Source: an uncultured Arachnia sp. (GTDB lineage Bacteria; Actinomycetota; Actinomycetes; Propionibacteriales; Propionibacteriaceae). From it: a stretch of DNA of 52,499 nt. The stretch covers positions 1-52,499 of the forward strand of contig CANLSH010000024.1 in assembly GCA_947493705.1 (NCBI GenBank). Reading direction: 5' to 3'. Of the stretch, positions 8,945 to 17,265 are shown in pieces. The position numbers were made by a program, and so were the translations under genes. Position 1 is the first letter of the stretch, and each line of letters starts with the position of its first letter. The notes under the pieces were generated by a model. The model saw nothing but the letters and a program-made list of their open reading frames with translations, was not told the DNA's origin and ran no database searches.

Positions 8945-8963
8945 GCCCTCTACGATAGAACCC
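8945..8963. promoter_or_regulatory. Bidirectional leaderless promoter, moeA-like gene / 5-FCL gene
   Basis: Only 19 bp separate the two divergent start codons. The centre CTACGATAG contains TACGAT on the plus strand (8951-8956) and TATCGT on the minus strand (8957-8952). Both match TANNNT and each is followed by exactly 7 nt and then ATG. Both transcripts would start at or next to the start codon, and one symmetric -10 region would serve both genes. Confidence 0.6.
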
Positions 8964-9560
8964 ATGCGCCCAGCAGAGTTGAAGGACGCGCTGCGCCGAG
9001 ACATTCAGACACGCCGAACAGGGCTCACCAAGAAGCAGTGGGACCGAGCGGATGCAGCCCGCACGAAACTGCTGCTGGCGGCTTTGGGCGACAGGCCGGC
9101 GACGGTCGCACTGTATGCCTCCCGGCCCCATGAGCCCGGAACACACGAGGCGATCACACGGCTGCACGAGGCCGGGTGGCAGGTCCTTCTTCCCGTGTTG
9201 AGGCGCTCGCCGCGATGGGCGTTGTTCAACGGCTGGGAACACATGCGGCGCGGGTGGGCAGATATCCCGGAGCCGCCTGGGTCCCCTGAGGAGCAAGTCC
9301 ATCTCAGCGACGCCGACGTCGTGGTGGTCCCCTGCCTGGCGGTTGCCATCGACGGAACACGGTTGGGCACCGGCGGCGGTTGGTATGACCGTGCGCTGCC
9401 ACTTCGACGTACGGGAGTGCCGGTGTGGGCACTCGCCAGCGCAGATGAGGTGTTGGATTGCCTGCCCGCTGAGCCGCACGACATACCGGTGGATCAAGTC
9501 ATCACGGAGCGTGGCCACCACGTCTACGGCGACGCCCGTGTGACCGGCATTTCGGAGTAG
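8964..9560 (+). CDS. 5-formyltetrahydrofolate cyclo-ligase
   Basis: This 198-residue protein catalyses the ATP-dependent conversion of 5-formyl-THF to 5,10-methenyl-THF in cytoplasmic folate metabolism. Family features are the N-terminal basic helix (KDALRRDIQTRRTGLTKKQ), LLLAALGDRPATVALYASRPHEPGT split over the first third, DVVVVPCLAVAIDGTRLGTGGGWYD with the glycine-rich substrate loop near 135-150, and a C-terminal PVDQVITERG. The length is normal. The ATG at 8964 is preferred over longer reading frames because those overlap the divergent gene and because a -10 box sits 7 nt upstream. Confidence 0.92.
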   Translation: MRPAELKDALRRDIQTRRTGLTKKQWDRADAARTKLLLAALGDRPATVALYASRPHEPGTHEAITRLHEAGWQVLLPVLRRSPRWALFNGWEHMRRGWADIPEPPGSPEEQVHLSDADVVVVPCLAVAIDGTRLGTGGGWYDRALPLRRTGVPVWALASADEVLDCLPAEPHDIPVDQVITERGHHVYGDARVTGISE

Positions 9561-9612
9561 TGGCATGGCGAACTATCATGATCGACGTCATCGACGGAGG
9601 TCCACGAAACAC

Positions 9613-9924
9613 ATGCCCACTTATCAGTACCGCTGCACAGCCTGCGGCGACGAGCTTGAAGTCGTCCAGAAGTTCACAGATCCGTCACTGACAACCTGTC
9701 CGGCCTGTGCCGGCAATCTGCGCAAGGTGTTTGGCGCGGTGGGTGTGGTCTTCAAGGGGTCCGGTTTCTATTCCACGGATTCCCGGAAAAAGCCCTCCTC
9801 CGAACCAGTTTCCAGTGGCGCCAAGACTGATTCCGCCTCGACGAGCAGCACGTCCTCGACGACTGCCGCGTCGTCGGAGTCCTCGAAGCCAGCCCCGGCC
9901 AAGAAGGCTGACGCCCCAGCCTGA
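9613..9924 (+). CDS. FmdB-family zinc-ribbon protein
   Basis: The 103-residue protein opens with the FmdB/CxxC_CXXC_SSSS ribbon: MPTYQYRCTACGDELEVVQ, a second CPAC at about 36-39, then FGAVGVVFKGSGFYSTD. A low-complexity Ser/Thr/Ala-Lys tail follows. The family is a small putative regulatory zinc-ribbon protein of unclear function. GGAGG lies about 12 nt before ATG 9613. It follows the cyclo-ligase on the same strand, an arrangement also seen in mycobacteria. Confidence 0.85.
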   Translation: MPTYQYRCTACGDELEVVQKFTDPSLTTCPACAGNLRKVFGAVGVVFKGSGFYSTDSRKKPSSEPVSSGAKTDSASTSSTSSTTAASSESSKPAPAKKADAPA

Positions 9925-9953
9925 TCGGATCAACCTCTGGCCGGACCGAGGTC

Positions 9954-9974
9954 CCCCACTGTGGAGAAGTGGGG
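9954..9974 (+). terminator. Weak hairpin after the FmdB-like gene
   Basis: CCCCACT and AGTGGGG pair as a 7-bp stem around the 7-nt loop GTGGAGA. No T-run follows, so termination would be weak or factor-dependent. Confidence 0.3.
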
Positions 9975-10005
9975 ATCACAGTCTGCGCCGCCCACCATAT
10001 GGGGC

Positions 10006-10602
10006 ATGACGTGGTTCTTCCGCACCATCAGCTGGCACCGCCGCAAGATTGCGGCGGTGCTCGCAGCACTTGGAGCGTTCGCTCTTCTCACGCACTTCTC
10101 CGGCGCCGCTGAGCCCTCCGGCCGCGTGGTGATCGTCACCCATGCCATCAGTGCCGGCGCGGCCCTGGGTGCAGGTGACGTGTCCGTGGCTGCTGTCCCG
10201 GAGGCTCTCATTCCGGCGGGTGCGCTGACGGATCCTGACGAGGCAGTGGGGCGCAGCGCTGCGGTGTCCCTCGCCGCTCAGACCATCATGCAGCCCCCGC
10301 TACTCGTTTCCGGTGCACCGCCGCCGAAGGGTCGCTCGCTGGTGCCCATCACCGTGCTTGATGCGCAGCTCAGAGACATCCTGTCCCCCGGCCTGCGTGT
10401 CGCGCTCGTGTCCTCCATGGGTGACGTCCCCGGCATCGTGACCGATGATGCCGTCATTCACACGATGCCACAGGTGGCGTCGTCATCGCTGGTGACCACC
10501 AGTCAGGCTGCGCTCGTGCTCGTGGAGGTCCCCTCAGCGCTCGCCCCGGAGGTGTCGATGCTCGGCCAGTCCGGACAACTCAGCATCTTCCTGAGCGGGT
10601 GA
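10006..10602 (+). CDS. SAF-domain membrane-anchored protein (CpaB/RcpC-like)
   Basis: This 198-residue protein has a basic N-terminus (RTISWHRRK), one membrane helix (IAAVLAALGAFALLTHFSG) and an extracytoplasmic SAF fold. RVVIVTHAISAGAALGAGDVSV and PEALIPAGALTDPDEAVGR resemble the first part of CpaB, the flp pilus assembly factor. No other pilus genes are nearby, so a role in pilus assembly is only a family analogy. ATG 10006 is preferred over the in-frame GTG at 9961, which lies inside a hairpin. Confidence 0.7.
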   Translation: MTWFFRTISWHRRKIAAVLAALGAFALLTHFSGAAEPSGRVVIVTHAISAGAALGAGDVSVAAVPEALIPAGALTDPDEAVGRSAAVSLAAQTIMQPPLLVSGAPPPKGRSLVPITVLDAQLRDILSPGLRVALVSSMGDVPGIVTDDAVIHTMPQVASSSLVTTSQAALVLVEVPSALAPEVSMLGQSGQLSIFLSG

Positions 10603-10628
10603 TGCCCCGTTGGTGGGCGGTGCGCTCC

Positions 10629-10985
10629 TCAGCCCCAGTGCGGCGGGCGATCCGCAGCCAGACGGCGATCCACATCCCCCCAGGCGCGGCTGCTCTGCAC
10701 TGCGCGCTGCTGACCATTCAGTCCCACTAGCTCGCGTAGCTGCGCCAGTCTCGCGTCGAAGCGGGCGAACCCCAGTTCTCGGCGTACCTCCAGCGGGATC
10801 GGGAACGGCCATGGCTGGCGGGTGGCCTGCCGCTGGTGGCGCAGGTCCGCGAGCCGGGCAGGGTCCCAACCGAGTGTGACCAACTCCGCGGCCAGCGCCG
10901 CAGGGTCGGATGCCGACAGTGGCAACTCCTCACCGGTCAGTGCACGTCCGAGCTCAACGGACTCACTGGCCAAGCGTCGCACCAT
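10629..10985 (-). CDS. Small hypothetical protein coupled to the UDP-glucose pyrophosphorylase gene
   Basis: The 118-residue soluble, Leu/Arg-rich protein has no domain that I recognise. Its start overlaps the end of the upstream uridylyltransferase gene by 23 bp, which implies cotranslation. Regular alternation of charged and hydrophobic residues (DPAALAAELVTLGWDPARLADLR, broken here by no Cys) suggests a mostly helical protein. No function is proposed. Confidence 0.55.
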   Translation of the reverse strand: MVRRLASESVELGRALTGEELPLSASDPAALAAELVTLGWDPARLADLRHQRQATRQPWPFPIPLEVRRELGFARFDARLAQLRELVGLNGQQRAVQSSRAWGDVDRRLAADRPPHWG

Positions 10986-12342
10986 CCTCGACGCGACGCG
11001 GTTCGCCCTCGTCGCTCAGCTCCACGGCACCCGTGACGGTGACGTCAGCTCCGAAGGTCCAATCGCCCCTCACCTTCAATCGCGTCGCGTTGCGCAGTGA
11101 CGGCGCCTCAGGGATGCGGGCGGTGAATCCGTCCACCTTCTTGTAGTAGGCGGAATCGAGATCGATCTCCGGGGAGGAATCACTGGTCGCCACCAGACGG
11201 CCGTCATCGCTCAGGTCGTAGACATCCGAGCGCAGCAGCAGAAGTTCATTGGTGGTCTTGACCGGCTGGAAGCGATCACGCTCCACACAGATGGCGGTGG
11301 CGCCCTCGAACACCTCGATGGCGGCGCCCATGGCGCTCTCGATCTGAATGACCGGCGTGGACCTGCTGTCAGCAGGATCCACGGTCTTCTCATTGCGGAT
11401 CATGGGGAGTCCGAGCACTGAGTCGCGCTCCCGAAGTGTCTCCCGCAGCTTCTCCAGATCAAACCAGAGGTTGTTGGTGTGGAAGAACGGGTGGCGGTGC
11501 TCGTCGGTGAAGTACTCCATCTCCTCCGGTGCCGTCTGTGCGGTGTCGCGCAGGATCAGCTGGCCATCAGCCTTGCGGACAGCGAGGTGTCCACCCTTCT
11601 TGTCGTTGACCGTCCGGCGACACACCTCGGCCGCATACGGCGCCCCGGACTGCGCGAACCAGGCTGCGATGGTGGCGTCCGGCGCTGCCCCCAGGTTGTC
11701 ACCGTTGGACACACACGCGAAGCGGAATCCAGCCTCCAGGAGCTCGTCCAGCACGCCCGAGCCCTCCAGGGCGGGATACAGATCCCCATGACCCGGTGGA
11801 CACCACTCAAGAGTCGGATCGTCCTCCCAGGTGACCGGCATCAGATCGTCAGCACGGAGCTTCGGTTCCTGGTTCTGCATGAAGGACAGGGGAAGATCAC
11901 CCACCGGCAGATCGCCGTACTGGTTCAGGTGCGCGAGCGTCTCCTCCTCGGTGCGGAACGAGTTCATGAACAACAGTGGCACGCGCGCGTCCCACGTGTC
12001 CCGAGCAGCCTTCACCTGGGCGACGATGAGGTCCAGGAAGTTCATGCCATCACGTACTTCGAGGAGGGTCTTGGCCTTGTCCAGACCCATCGACGTCCCC
12101 AGACCACCGTTGAGCTTGATCACCACGGTCCGGCCGATGGCATCGCGTGCCGCCTGATCGCTGACCTCCACGTCCCTGAGGAAGGCAACGTCGGTCATGG
12201 GAGAGATGGAGTCCTCTTCAATGATGCCGGTCTCACCCGATTCCAACAGCGTGTAGTAGTGGGAGAAGACTTCGATTGCGGGAGTGGGAACCCCCGCCTC
12301 CCGCATCTTCTCGCGAGCAGCTTCCAGACCTGCCTCGGACAT
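10963..12342 (-). CDS. UTP--glucose-1-phosphate uridylyltransferase, UGP2 (UDPGP) type
   Basis: This 459-residue enzyme makes UDP-glucose from UTP and glucose-1-phosphate. It belongs to the eukaryote-like UDPGP family rather than the short bacterial GalU family. It has the nucleotide loop VIKLNGGLGTSMGLDKAK (about 73-90), FMNSFRTEEET, the PPGHGDLYPAL uridine-binding segment, VSNGDNLGA, FHTNNLW and an SAMGAAIEVFEGA loop near the C-terminal domain. It lies in the chromosomal neighbourhood where many Actinobacteria carry galU beside moeA. Bifidobacteria and propionibacteria also use this enzyme type. Confidence 0.92.
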   Translation of the reverse strand: MSEAGLEAAREKMREAGVPTPAIEVFSHYYTLLESGETGIIEEDSISPMTDVAFLRDVEVSDQAARDAIGRTVVIKLNGGLGTSMGLDKAKTLLEVRDGMNFLDLIVAQVKAARDTWDARVPLLFMNSFRTEEETLAHLNQYGDLPVGDLPLSFMQNQEPKLRADDLMPVTWEDDPTLEWCPPGHGDLYPALEGSGVLDELLEAGFRFACVSNGDNLGAAPDATIAAWFAQSGAPYAAEVCRRTVNDKKGGHLAVRKADGQLILRDTAQTAPEEMEYFTDEHRHPFFHTNNLWFDLEKLRETLRERDSVLGLPMIRNEKTVDPADSRSTPVIQIESAMGAAIEVFEGATAICVERDRFQPVKTTNELLLLRSDVYDLSDDGRLVATSDSSPEIDLDSAYYKKVDGFTARIPEAPSLRNATRLKVRGDWTFGADVTVTGAVELSDEGEPRRVEDGATLGQ

Positions 12343-12396
12343 CCCCGTCTCCCTTCCTCGTGGTTCCGCATCAATCCTAGTGATGACGGGCCGATC

Positions 12397-13083
12397 TCAG
12401 GCGCTGGCCTCCTGCAGTGGGATCGCATCGCCGGCGTGGCGCGGGAATTCCTGAATGAGACCGAGTAACAGATGACCCACGCTCGCGTAGAAGGCGGTGT
12501 GGGCATTGTCGATGACACGGGTGCAGAAGTCCGGACCCCAGACACCGAGATGTTGTGCAACGAACAATCGCGCCGAGGACACGAACTGATGAGCCCGGTC
12601 AGGGTCATGGTCCTCAAGGGCGTTGAGCGCGGCCAGACAGAGCTGCCCGACGAAGGCCACCTCCAGGCCAATGTGGTCGTCAGGCTCCCGATTGAAAGCG
12701 GGGGCCTGCAAACCATGGTCGGCATAGAAACGCCGAACCTGCATGGTTTCGGCTTCGAAAGTCAGTCCCTCAAGACTGCGATAGACGGACTCGTAGGGAC
12801 AGGCGTGCATGTGGCCGGGCCCGACGAAGAGTGCATCGAAGTCCTCAGCCAGCTCCTCAGCGGACGACTCTTCCCGGACAGCCACCTCGAGCAGCGTGAC
12901 ACCGCTGTGATGAGCACCACCTTGCAGCGGCCAGGAACCGGCCAAACCAGCCGACTTCAGCTCCTGCACCATTGACGCAGCGGCATCACGCCGCAGCAGG
13001 GCATGGGACAAAAACGTGGTGGCCGCCGCCAACTGATCCAGCCATTCCGGCGTCACCGAGCGCGCCCAACCCGCGGCGCTCAT
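12397..13083 (-). CDS. TorD/DmsD-family molybdoenzyme chaperone
   Basis: This 228-residue all-helical protein has the TorD signature FVGPGHMHACPYESVYR at about 93-109, preceded by LAEDFDALF. TorD/DmsD proteins bind the Tat signal and apo-form of a molybdoenzyme catalytic subunit until cofactor is inserted. The ATG overlaps the dmsC stop (ATGA), so it is the last gene of dmsABC-torD and most likely serves DmsA. Nitrate reductase has its own chaperone, NarJ. Confidence 0.88.
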   Translation of the reverse strand: MSAAGWARSVTPEWLDQLAAATTFLSHALLRRDAAASMVQELKSAGLAGSWPLQGGAHHSGVTLLEVAVREESSAEELAEDFDALFVGPGHMHACPYESVYRSLEGLTFEAETMQVRRFYADHGLQAPAFNREPDDHIGLEVAFVGQLCLAALNALEDHDPDRAHQFVSSARLFVAQHLGVWGPDFCTRVIDNAHTAFYASVGHLLLGLIQEFPRHAGDAIPLQEASA

Positions 13084-13997
13084 ATGCCCACCCTGACCAT
13101 CGTCGCGTAGAACAGCAGGCGCCCGATGAACTCGCCACCCAGGACAAGCACGAAGGCTGCGACGGTTGTCACAGACATGAGGCGTCCCAGCGCTCTGTTC
13201 CCGGCCATCCGGAACAACAGGAATCCCAGTGCGATGACGCCGGCAAAGATCAGGATGTTCTCCGCAGCGGAAAGCACCGTGTACTCCCCGCCCAGCATCT
13301 CCAGTGTCGCGAGCGCCTGCGGCGACCCCTCGGTGCCGAGGTAGGCCAGGTAGGCAGGTTCGCCGATGAACTTCAGACCGAGTGCCAGGATGGCGCCGAA
13401 GGCGATGCCCTGAACCGTGTGCCTGATGAGCGCGCGAGCAGCCGGGTCCGGCTCGCCACCGCGCCGACGGCGAATGTAGGACGCCACGACGAGCGCAGCG
13501 GCAACGGCCACGCCTCCGAGCAGGAACGTGGTGATGTAGAAGCGAACAGGTGTGGCCCAGGTGGACCATGCCGGAACGGTGCGCAATGAATACACCTGCG
13601 AGATCGCGTAGACCAGGGCGAGGCCCAGGACTGCCGTGACCACTGCGAGTGCCTGGCGCAGGCGGTGGCTACCGAATCTGAACCACTGCAGGACCGCGAA
13701 GAGCGCGCCCGCGCCGGCGAAGAGCATGCCCAGTAGGATCTCCCGCGACAGCCAGGAGGTCTGCAGGTGCAGCAGTGCATTCGCCGCCTTCAGCGGACTG
13801 CCCAGGTGCAGTGTGGACGCGGCCAGACCGAAGACGAGCAGCGGACCGATGGCATAGAGCGCCGGCATGGTCACCTTCTCCAACGTCGCCTGGGGCTTGT
13901 TCCAGTTCGCGACATTGATCAGGCCCAGTACAACAAAGGAGCCCACGGACATCTGGGCGGCAATGGTGAAAATCACCAGCGGAAGTTCTTCCCACAT
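13080..13997 (-). CDS. dmsC: DMSO reductase-type membrane anchor subunit DmsC
   Basis: The 305-residue protein has about eight membrane helices, starting MWEELPLVIFTIAAQMSVGSF. It contains the family landmarks HLGSPLKAANALLHLQTSWLSRE near residues 66-88 (menaquinol site region) and ends in GRLLFYATMVRVGI. It anchors DmsAB and takes electrons from menaquinol. It begins 1 bp after dmsB and overlaps torD. Confidence 0.93.
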   Translation of the reverse strand: MWEELPLVIFTIAAQMSVGSFVVLGLINVANWNKPQATLEKVTMPALYAIGPLLVFGLAASTLHLGSPLKAANALLHLQTSWLSREILLGMLFAGAGALFAVLQWFRFGSHRLRQALAVVTAVLGLALVYAISQVYSLRTVPAWSTWATPVRFYITTFLLGGVAVAAALVVASYIRRRRGGEPDPAARALIRHTVQGIAFGAILALGLKFIGEPAYLAYLGTEGSPQALATLEMLGGEYTVLSAAENILIFAGVIALGFLLFRMAGNRALGRLMSVTTVAAFVLVLGGEFIGRLLFYATMVRVGI

Positions 13998-13998
13998 C

Positions 13999-14625
13999 TC
14001 AGATGTCCTCCAGGTTCGCTATGTGGCCCGCGGTCGAGCCACTGGGTTCTGCCCTCTCATGCGGTCCCACCACCAGGTTCGGCTGCGTCACGGACGCGTG
14101 CGGCAGCGGAGCGATGGAGGCTTGGTCGCCATACTTTTCACGCAGATCCACGATCTCTCCGAAGTCCAGCGCCCGGCTGGGGCAGGAAGCGACGCAGGCC
14201 GGCGTGCCGCCCACCTCTATCCGGTCGGAGCAGAAGTCGCACTTGGTCATGACCCCCTTCTCGGGGTTGAACTGCGGTGCGCTGTAGGGGCAGGCCATTT
14301 CGCAGTAGCGACAGCCGATGCACAGATCGGGATCCACCGAGACGATGCCATTGGCGCCCTTGTGCATGGCTTGGGTGGGGCAGACCGTCGCGCAGATGGG
14401 GTCGTCGCAGTGGTTGCAGGCGATGGAGGAGTAGTAGGTGAACACCGTATTGCTGGCGGTATTGGTGCTCTCGTCCTCCACCCATCCGCCGCCGGAGTAT
14501 TCGGCGACGCGACGCCAGTTCACACCCACGGGAAGGTCGTGCTTGTCCTTGCAGGCGATCTGGCACGCCTTGCACCCGGTGCACACAGTTTGGTCGAAGT
14601 AAAAACCCAGCTGATTGAATTCCAT
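13999..14625 (-). CDS. dmsB: DMSO reductase-type iron-sulfur subunit DmsB
   Basis: This 208-residue protein carries four [4Fe-4S] motifs: CTGCKACQIACKDKH, CNHCDDPICATVCP, CIGCRYCEMACPYSAP and CDFC...CVASCP. It passes electrons from DmsC to DmsA. I chose ATG 14625 (MEFNQLGFYFD) because it starts the conserved family N-terminus and lies 4 bp after the dmsA stop; the longer reading frame to 14682 overlaps dmsA. Confidence 0.95.
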   Translation of the reverse strand: MEFNQLGFYFDQTVCTGCKACQIACKDKHDLPVGVNWRRVAEYSGGGWVEDESTNTASNTVFTYYSSIACNHCDDPICATVCPTQAMHKGANGIVSVDPDLCIGCRYCEMACPYSAPQFNPEKGVMTKCDFCSDRIEVGGTPACVASCPSRALDFGEIVDLREKYGDQASIAPLPHASVTQPNLVVGPHERAEPSGSTAGHIANLEDI

Positions 14626-14629
14626 GGTC

Positions 14630-17092
14630 TCAAGCCTTCTTGATCTGGGCGAGCGTCGAGTGTTGACCATTGCCCTTGGCATAGGCGGTGGTCTGTTGAC
14701 TGGTCAACGTGTTCACGGAGCCGCCGAAGTCGACGCCTCCCGGCTTCTCCGGCTTGTACCAGGCCCCCTGCGGCACGGAGGAGACACCGGGCAGGATCCG
14801 GTTGGTCACGTAGGCCGGCAGCCGGATCTCACCGAAGTCGTTGTAGACACGGCAGAGGTCGCCCTCCTTGATGCCGCGCCGCTTGGCGTCCAGAGAATTG
14901 ACCCAGACCCGCTGCGGGTGCGCCTCCTTCAGCCACGGGCTGTTGCCGTAGGAGCTGTGCGTGCGCTGCTTGTAGTGGTGGCCAATCACCTGGATGGGGT
15001 ACTTGGCCTGGAGCGGATCGCCGGGCAGCTCCCGGGTACGGCGATACATCGGCAGTGCGTCAATGTATTGGTCATCGTCGTAGTTCCAGTCGGTGCTCAT
15101 CTTGTGCAAGTTGGAACTCCAGATCTCGATCTTGCCCGACGGGGTTCCCAATGCGTTGGCCTCCGGGTCGTCACGGAAGTCCTTGAGCGCGATCACGGAG
15201 TCGAGCTGCTTGCGGAAGACGCCCATCTCCTTCAATTCGTCGTAGCCCGGAAGATCAGGAATGTTCTTGCGGCTCTCGTCGAGGATCCACCGCACCCAAT
15301 CATCCTGGGTGCGTCCCTCTGTGAATTTGTCCTTGACGCCTAGCTTCTCGGCAATGCCCGTCAGCTGCTCGTAGACAGGCATCGAGTCGTACAGCGGCTC
15401 GATCGCCTTCTCCGTGAAGATGGTGTAGCCCATGTTGCCAGCGCTGCCCTGGCTCGCCAGGTCCACCTGTTCGGCCGTGGAGGCGTCGGGCAGGATGATG
15501 TCGGCGTAGCGTGCGGAAACCGACATGGTGTTGTCGATGACCACGATCATCTCCACCAGGCTGTCGTCGGCCAGCAGGTCGATCATCTTGTTGTGATCAC
15601 CGTGCTGGTTGACCAGCGAGTTGGAGCCGTAGTTCCAGATGAACTTGATGTTGGAGTTCAGGGTCACGTCATTGGTGACGTTGGCGTTGGAGTTGAGGTC
15701 AGCCAGATCTCTCACTCCATCCTTGTACGTCCAGCCCTTGCCATTGGTGATGGCTTCGGGCCATTGGTAGTAGGAGATGACCGGACGCACCGGATTCTCC
15801 AGAACGGGGAACCCGGCCATCGGGAGTCCGGCGGATCCTTCCCGTGCACCAGTGCCGCCGCCGGAGATCCCCACCTGGCCGATCATGTTGGACAGCAGCA
15901 TGGGAGCGCGCGCCTGGCTCTCCCCATTGGAGTGGCGCTGGATTCCCCAGCCCGAGTTGATGGCACACGGCTTGGTGGTGGCGATCTCACGTGCCAGGGA
16001 GCGAATCCGATCAGCCGGGAGCCCAGTGATGGCAGCTGCCCATTCAGGGGTCTTCTCCTCCCCGTCCTCACCCAGGCCCATGATGTAGCTCTTGTACGAC
16101 GCATTCGACGGAGCACCCTCGGGCATGTGCTCCTCGTCGAAACCACTGCAGTAGGTATCCAGGAATTCTTGGTCCTGAAGTCCCTCTTCGATCATGACGT
16201 GTGCCATGCCGGCCACCAGCGCCAGGTCTGTGCCGGGACGAATGGGGACCCATTCGTCGGCCAGGTTCATGACAGTGTCGCTCTGCCGGGGATCGATGAC
16301 GATGACCTTGTGGCCTGATTCCTTCTTGGCCTGCTGGGTGACGAACACCTCCCCGCCACCGCTCATCCGCGTTTCATGCGGGTTGTTACCGAACATCACC
16401 ACCAGCTTGGAGTTGCGGGTGTCGTCGTTGCTGTTGGATGAAATGTAGCTGCCGTAGTGGAAATCAACGGCTGCCTCGATGTTGCCTGCGCTGTAGTCGT
16501 TGTAGTGGTCCAGGTAGCCGCCGACGCAGTTCATGAGACGTGAGACTGCTGTGGCCCGGGGTGGCCAGCTCTTGGCGACAACCGCCCCGAGCACGCCCGT
16601 GCCGTAGTTGAGGTAAATGGACTCGTTGCCGTACTCCGCAATGAGGTCTTTCAACTTGTCGGCGATGAGGGTGAAGGCCTCGTCCCACGAAATCTCGGCC
16701 CACTTCTCCTCGCCTCGGGCGCCCACCCGCTTCAGCGGCTTCTTCAAGCGCTCCGGCGAGTAGATGCGCTGCCGGATGGAGCGGCCACGGACGCAGGCGC
16801 GGATCTGCTGATCGCCGATCTCGTTGCTGCCCCGATCGTCGGGATCCACCCGCACCACCTGCCCGTCGGCCACTACAAGCTGCAGCGGGCAGCGAGATCC
16901 GCAGTTGACGTTGCACGAACTCCAGACGCTCTTGCCCACTGCTTCTGGTGTGATGTGATCCTTGGGCTGCAGGCCACAGGAGCCCAGCCCCATCACGCCT
17001 GCCGAGCCGCCTGCAACGGCACTCCACTGCATGAATCGTCTGCGAGTTACCGGGGCCTTGGCCGCTTCATCGACGATGCTTGACTCAGCCAT
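14630..17092 (-). CDS. dmsA: DMSO reductase-type catalytic molybdopterin subunit DmsA
   Basis: This 820-residue protein begins with a twin-arginine signal (VTRRRFMQW, residues 15-23, then a hydrophobic stretch ending GLGSCG). The FS0 cluster ligands are C60, C64 and C68 (SCNVNCGSRCPL) plus the Cys in RACVRGRS. The DYSAGNIEA segment carries the Ser expected to ligate molybdenum in DmsA-type enzymes. Further bis-MGD motifs are LVVMFGNNPHETRMSGGG and WVPIRPGTD. It reduces DMSO, N-oxides or a related oxo-compound on the outer face of the membrane; the true substrate is not decidable from sequence. ATG 17092 starts the Tat signal correctly. Confidence 0.92.
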   Translation of the reverse strand: MAESSIVDEAAKAPVTRRRFMQWSAVAGGSAGVMGLGSCGLQPKDHITPEAVGKSVWSSCNVNCGSRCPLQLVVADGQVVRVDPDDRGSNEIGDQQIRACVRGRSIRQRIYSPERLKKPLKRVGARGEEKWAEISWDEAFTLIADKLKDLIAEYGNESIYLNYGTGVLGAVVAKSWPPRATAVSRLMNCVGGYLDHYNDYSAGNIEAAVDFHYGSYISSNSNDDTRNSKLVVMFGNNPHETRMSGGGEVFVTQQAKKESGHKVIVIDPRQSDTVMNLADEWVPIRPGTDLALVAGMAHVMIEEGLQDQEFLDTYCSGFDEEHMPEGAPSNASYKSYIMGLGEDGEEKTPEWAAAITGLPADRIRSLAREIATTKPCAINSGWGIQRHSNGESQARAPMLLSNMIGQVGISGGGTGAREGSAGLPMAGFPVLENPVRPVISYYQWPEAITNGKGWTYKDGVRDLADLNSNANVTNDVTLNSNIKFIWNYGSNSLVNQHGDHNKMIDLLADDSLVEMIVVIDNTMSVSARYADIILPDASTAEQVDLASQGSAGNMGYTIFTEKAIEPLYDSMPVYEQLTGIAEKLGVKDKFTEGRTQDDWVRWILDESRKNIPDLPGYDELKEMGVFRKQLDSVIALKDFRDDPEANALGTPSGKIEIWSSNLHKMSTDWNYDDDQYIDALPMYRRTRELPGDPLQAKYPIQVIGHHYKQRTHSSYGNSPWLKEAHPQRVWVNSLDAKRRGIKEGDLCRVYNDFGEIRLPAYVTNRILPGVSSVPQGAWYKPEKPGGVDFGGSVNTLTSQQTTAYAKGNGQHSTLAQIKKA

Positions 17093-17131
17093 GGGCTGTC
17101 CTCTCGGGGGCGGTGACAATCAACAGAGTTC

Positions 17132-17137
17132 ATTCTA
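17132..17137 (-). promoter_or_regulatory. Candidate -10 element for dmsABC-torD
   Basis: The minus strand has TAGAAT about 40 nt upstream of the dmsA ATG. Two TGTTGAT heptamers flank it (around 17155 and 17125) but no full FNR box with a 4-nt spacer is formed. Confidence 0.35.
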
Positions 17138-17265
17138 CGACGAGGCGTAGGATCAACAGTGACCGGGTCGGTATACCGCCGACGATGGCTGAGGCGTAGG
17201 TTGGCGTCACAAGGGCCGATCAGAGGTCCGTCAGACATATCGTCGAGCTGTGAGGAGCGTGGCAC

